Of a stretch of 8,051 bases of DNA, positions 6,988-8,051 are shown one piece after another. The notes beneath the pieces are model-generated. The model saw only the letters and a program-made list of their open reading frames with translations. It was not told the DNA's origin and made no database searches. Source of the DNA: an uncultured Tabrizicola sp. (GTDB taxonomy: Bacteria > Pseudomonadota > Alphaproteobacteria > Rhodobacterales > Rhodobacteraceae); contig CALLZQ010000316.1 in the NCBI GenBank assembly GCA_937858255.1, positions 1 to 8,051 on the forward strand, written 5' to 3'. The first letter of the stretch is position 1. The number at the start of each line of letters is the position of its first letter. Position numbers and translations under genes: made by a program.

Positions 6988-8051
6988 TCAGACCCCGGTT
7001 TTTGCGGCGAATGCCGTGCGATAGAGCTGCGACATTTCTGTCAATGGTGCAGTATTGCCGCCAAGGCTGACCGTCTCGCCGCCAAAGCGCCCGGCCACCG
7101 TCAGCGGCACGCCGGCCTTTTCCGCCGCCGATTGCAGCGCCGGCAGGGCGTCTGGGGCGATGGCCACCAGATAACGGGCCTGATCCTCGCCGAAAAGCTG
7201 GGCGATGTCGCCGCTGTCGAGCGTCAGGCCGGTGCCCGCGCCCTCGGCCATTTCAAAGGCCGCAAGCGCCAGACCGCCATCCGACAGGTCGGTACAGGCG
7301 CGCAAGCTGCGGCCCTGGGCACGGATGAATTCGCCATTGCGCTTTTCCGCCGCCAGATCGACGGCCGGGGCATCGCCCGCCTCGATCCCAAAGGCCTCGG
7401 CCAACAGCGCCGATTGCCCCAGATGTCCCGCCGTCGCACCGATCACCACCGCCAGATCGCCCGCGACGGGGCGCCCGGCGATCACATCCGACACCGAGGC
7501 CAGCAGACCCACGGCGCCGATGGTCGGGGTCGGCAGGATCGCCTTGCCATCGGTTTCATTGTAGAGCGAGACGTTGCCCGACACGATCGGCATGTCGAGG
7601 GCTGCCACCGCCGCACCAATGCCTTTGATCGCGCCGACGAACTGGCCCATGATCTCGGGCTTTTCGGGGTTGCCGAAGTTCAGGTTGTCGGTAGTGGCGA
7701 GCGGCAGGGCGCCCACGGCGGTCAGGTTGCGATAGGCCTCGGCCACCGCCTGCTTGCCGCCCTCAAAGGGGTTGGCTTTGACGTAGCGCGGGGTCACGTC
7801 GCTGGTAAAGGCGAGGGCCTTGTTCGTGCCATGCACGCGCACCACGCCCGCAGGCAGGCCCGGCGTCACGACGGTATCGGCGCCGACCTGGCTGTCATAC
7901 TGTTCCCAGACCCAGGATTTATGTGCGTAGGTCGGGCTGCCGATCAGCGCCCGCAGGGCGTCGATGGCGCCGATGGCGGGCACATCGCCCAGGGGCGCGG
8001 CCTTGGGTGTTTCCACCCAGGGGCGGGCATATTCCGGGGCGGGAGAGGAGA
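6988..8051 (-). CDS. purL: Phosphoribosylformylglycinamidine synthase subunit PurL, C-terminal half (partial)
   Basis: Catalytic subunit of the complex that converts FGAR to FGAM with ATP and glutamine-derived ammonia, the fourth step of purine synthesis. Bacteria with this form of PurL use separate PurS and PurQ subunits. The frame is open to the window edge, so the start lies beyond 8051; about 353 residues are visible, roughly half of the usual 720 or so. The visible part begins in the inter-domain linker ([11 protein letters not shown]). It contains [38 protein letters not shown] and [12 protein letters not shown], then the C-terminal AIRS-like domain with [16 protein letters not shown] at 8014-8016 could be mistaken for a start, but conserved PurL sequence continues upstream of it. 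It is the first gene of the visible purL-bolA-grxD string. Confidence 0.96.
   Translation of the reverse strand, partial: SSPAPEYARPWVETPKAAPLGDVPAIGAIDALRALIGSPTYAHKSWVWEQYDSQVGADTVVTPGLPAGVVRVHGTNKALAFTSDVTPRYVKANPFEGGKQAVAEAYRNLTAVGALPLATTDNLNFGNPEKPEIMGQFVGAIKGIGAAVAALDMPIVSGNVSLYNETDGKAILPTPTIGAVGLLASVSDVIAGRPVAGDLAVVIGATAGHLGQSALLAEAFGIEAGDAPAVDLAAEKRNGEFIRAQGRSLRACTDLSDGGLALAAFEMAEGAGTGLTLDSGDIAQLFGEDQARYLVAIAPDALPALQSAAEKAGVPLTVAGRFGGETVSLGGNTAPLTEMSQLYRTAFAAKTGV

Noticed and set aside
7988..8016. GTG start making the purL fragment a complete short gene
   Set aside because: Typical PurL linker sequence (PEYARPW) continues in frame upstream to the window edge, so the gene is merely cut by the window.

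Overview
The window is GC-rich DNA with strongly G/C-biased third codon positions. It looks like the chromosome of an alphaproteobacterium of the Rhodobacterales (a Paracoccus- or Rhodobacter-like organism). This rests on the transketolase / coiled-coil gene / zapA neighbourhood, the purL-bolA-grxD order, and protein sequences that read like that group. Species cannot be fixed from sequence alone. No mobile element, CRISPR array, tRNA or rRNA was seen.

Region 1 (about 30-2979, + strand) is a copper-efflux operon. A CueR-type promoter/operator, with a dyad in a long 19-bp spacer, precedes copA, a P1B-1 Cu(I)-exporting ATPase with two metal-binding domains. copA overlaps by 4 bp a CueR-type MerR regulator carrying the copper-sensor residues. 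The layout implies that the regulator controls its own operon. Region 2 (2980-3070) is a compact gap between converging genes with three successive inverted repeats, including a good intrinsic terminator for the - strand transketolase.

Region 3 (3071-5086, - strand) is a complete transketolase starting at TTG. Region 4 (5087-5326) is the divergent gap between tkt and the cell-division genes. It carries a perfect 9+9 bp palindrome and a consensus TTGACA. Region 5 (5327-6224, + strand) holds a coiled-coil protein resembling ZauP (ZapA-upstream protein), followed with an 8-bp overlap by zapA. The zapA reading frame has an in-frame TAG at codon 41 but is otherwise intact to its normal end. It is either a fresh nonsense allele or a sequence error. 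A symmetric, bidirectional terminator separates it from the next genes.

Region 6 (6276-8051, - strand) reads purL (C-terminal half, running off the window) -> bolA -> grxD. This is the familiar alphaproteobacterial pairing of a purine synthesis gene with a BolA / CGFS-glutaredoxin iron-sulfur pair.

Most of the window is ordinary core genome. The points most worth checking are the zapA stop codon, the 21-bp palindrome between tkt and the zauP-like gene, and the palindrome cluster at 2999-3064. I found no convincing undescribed multi-gene system.
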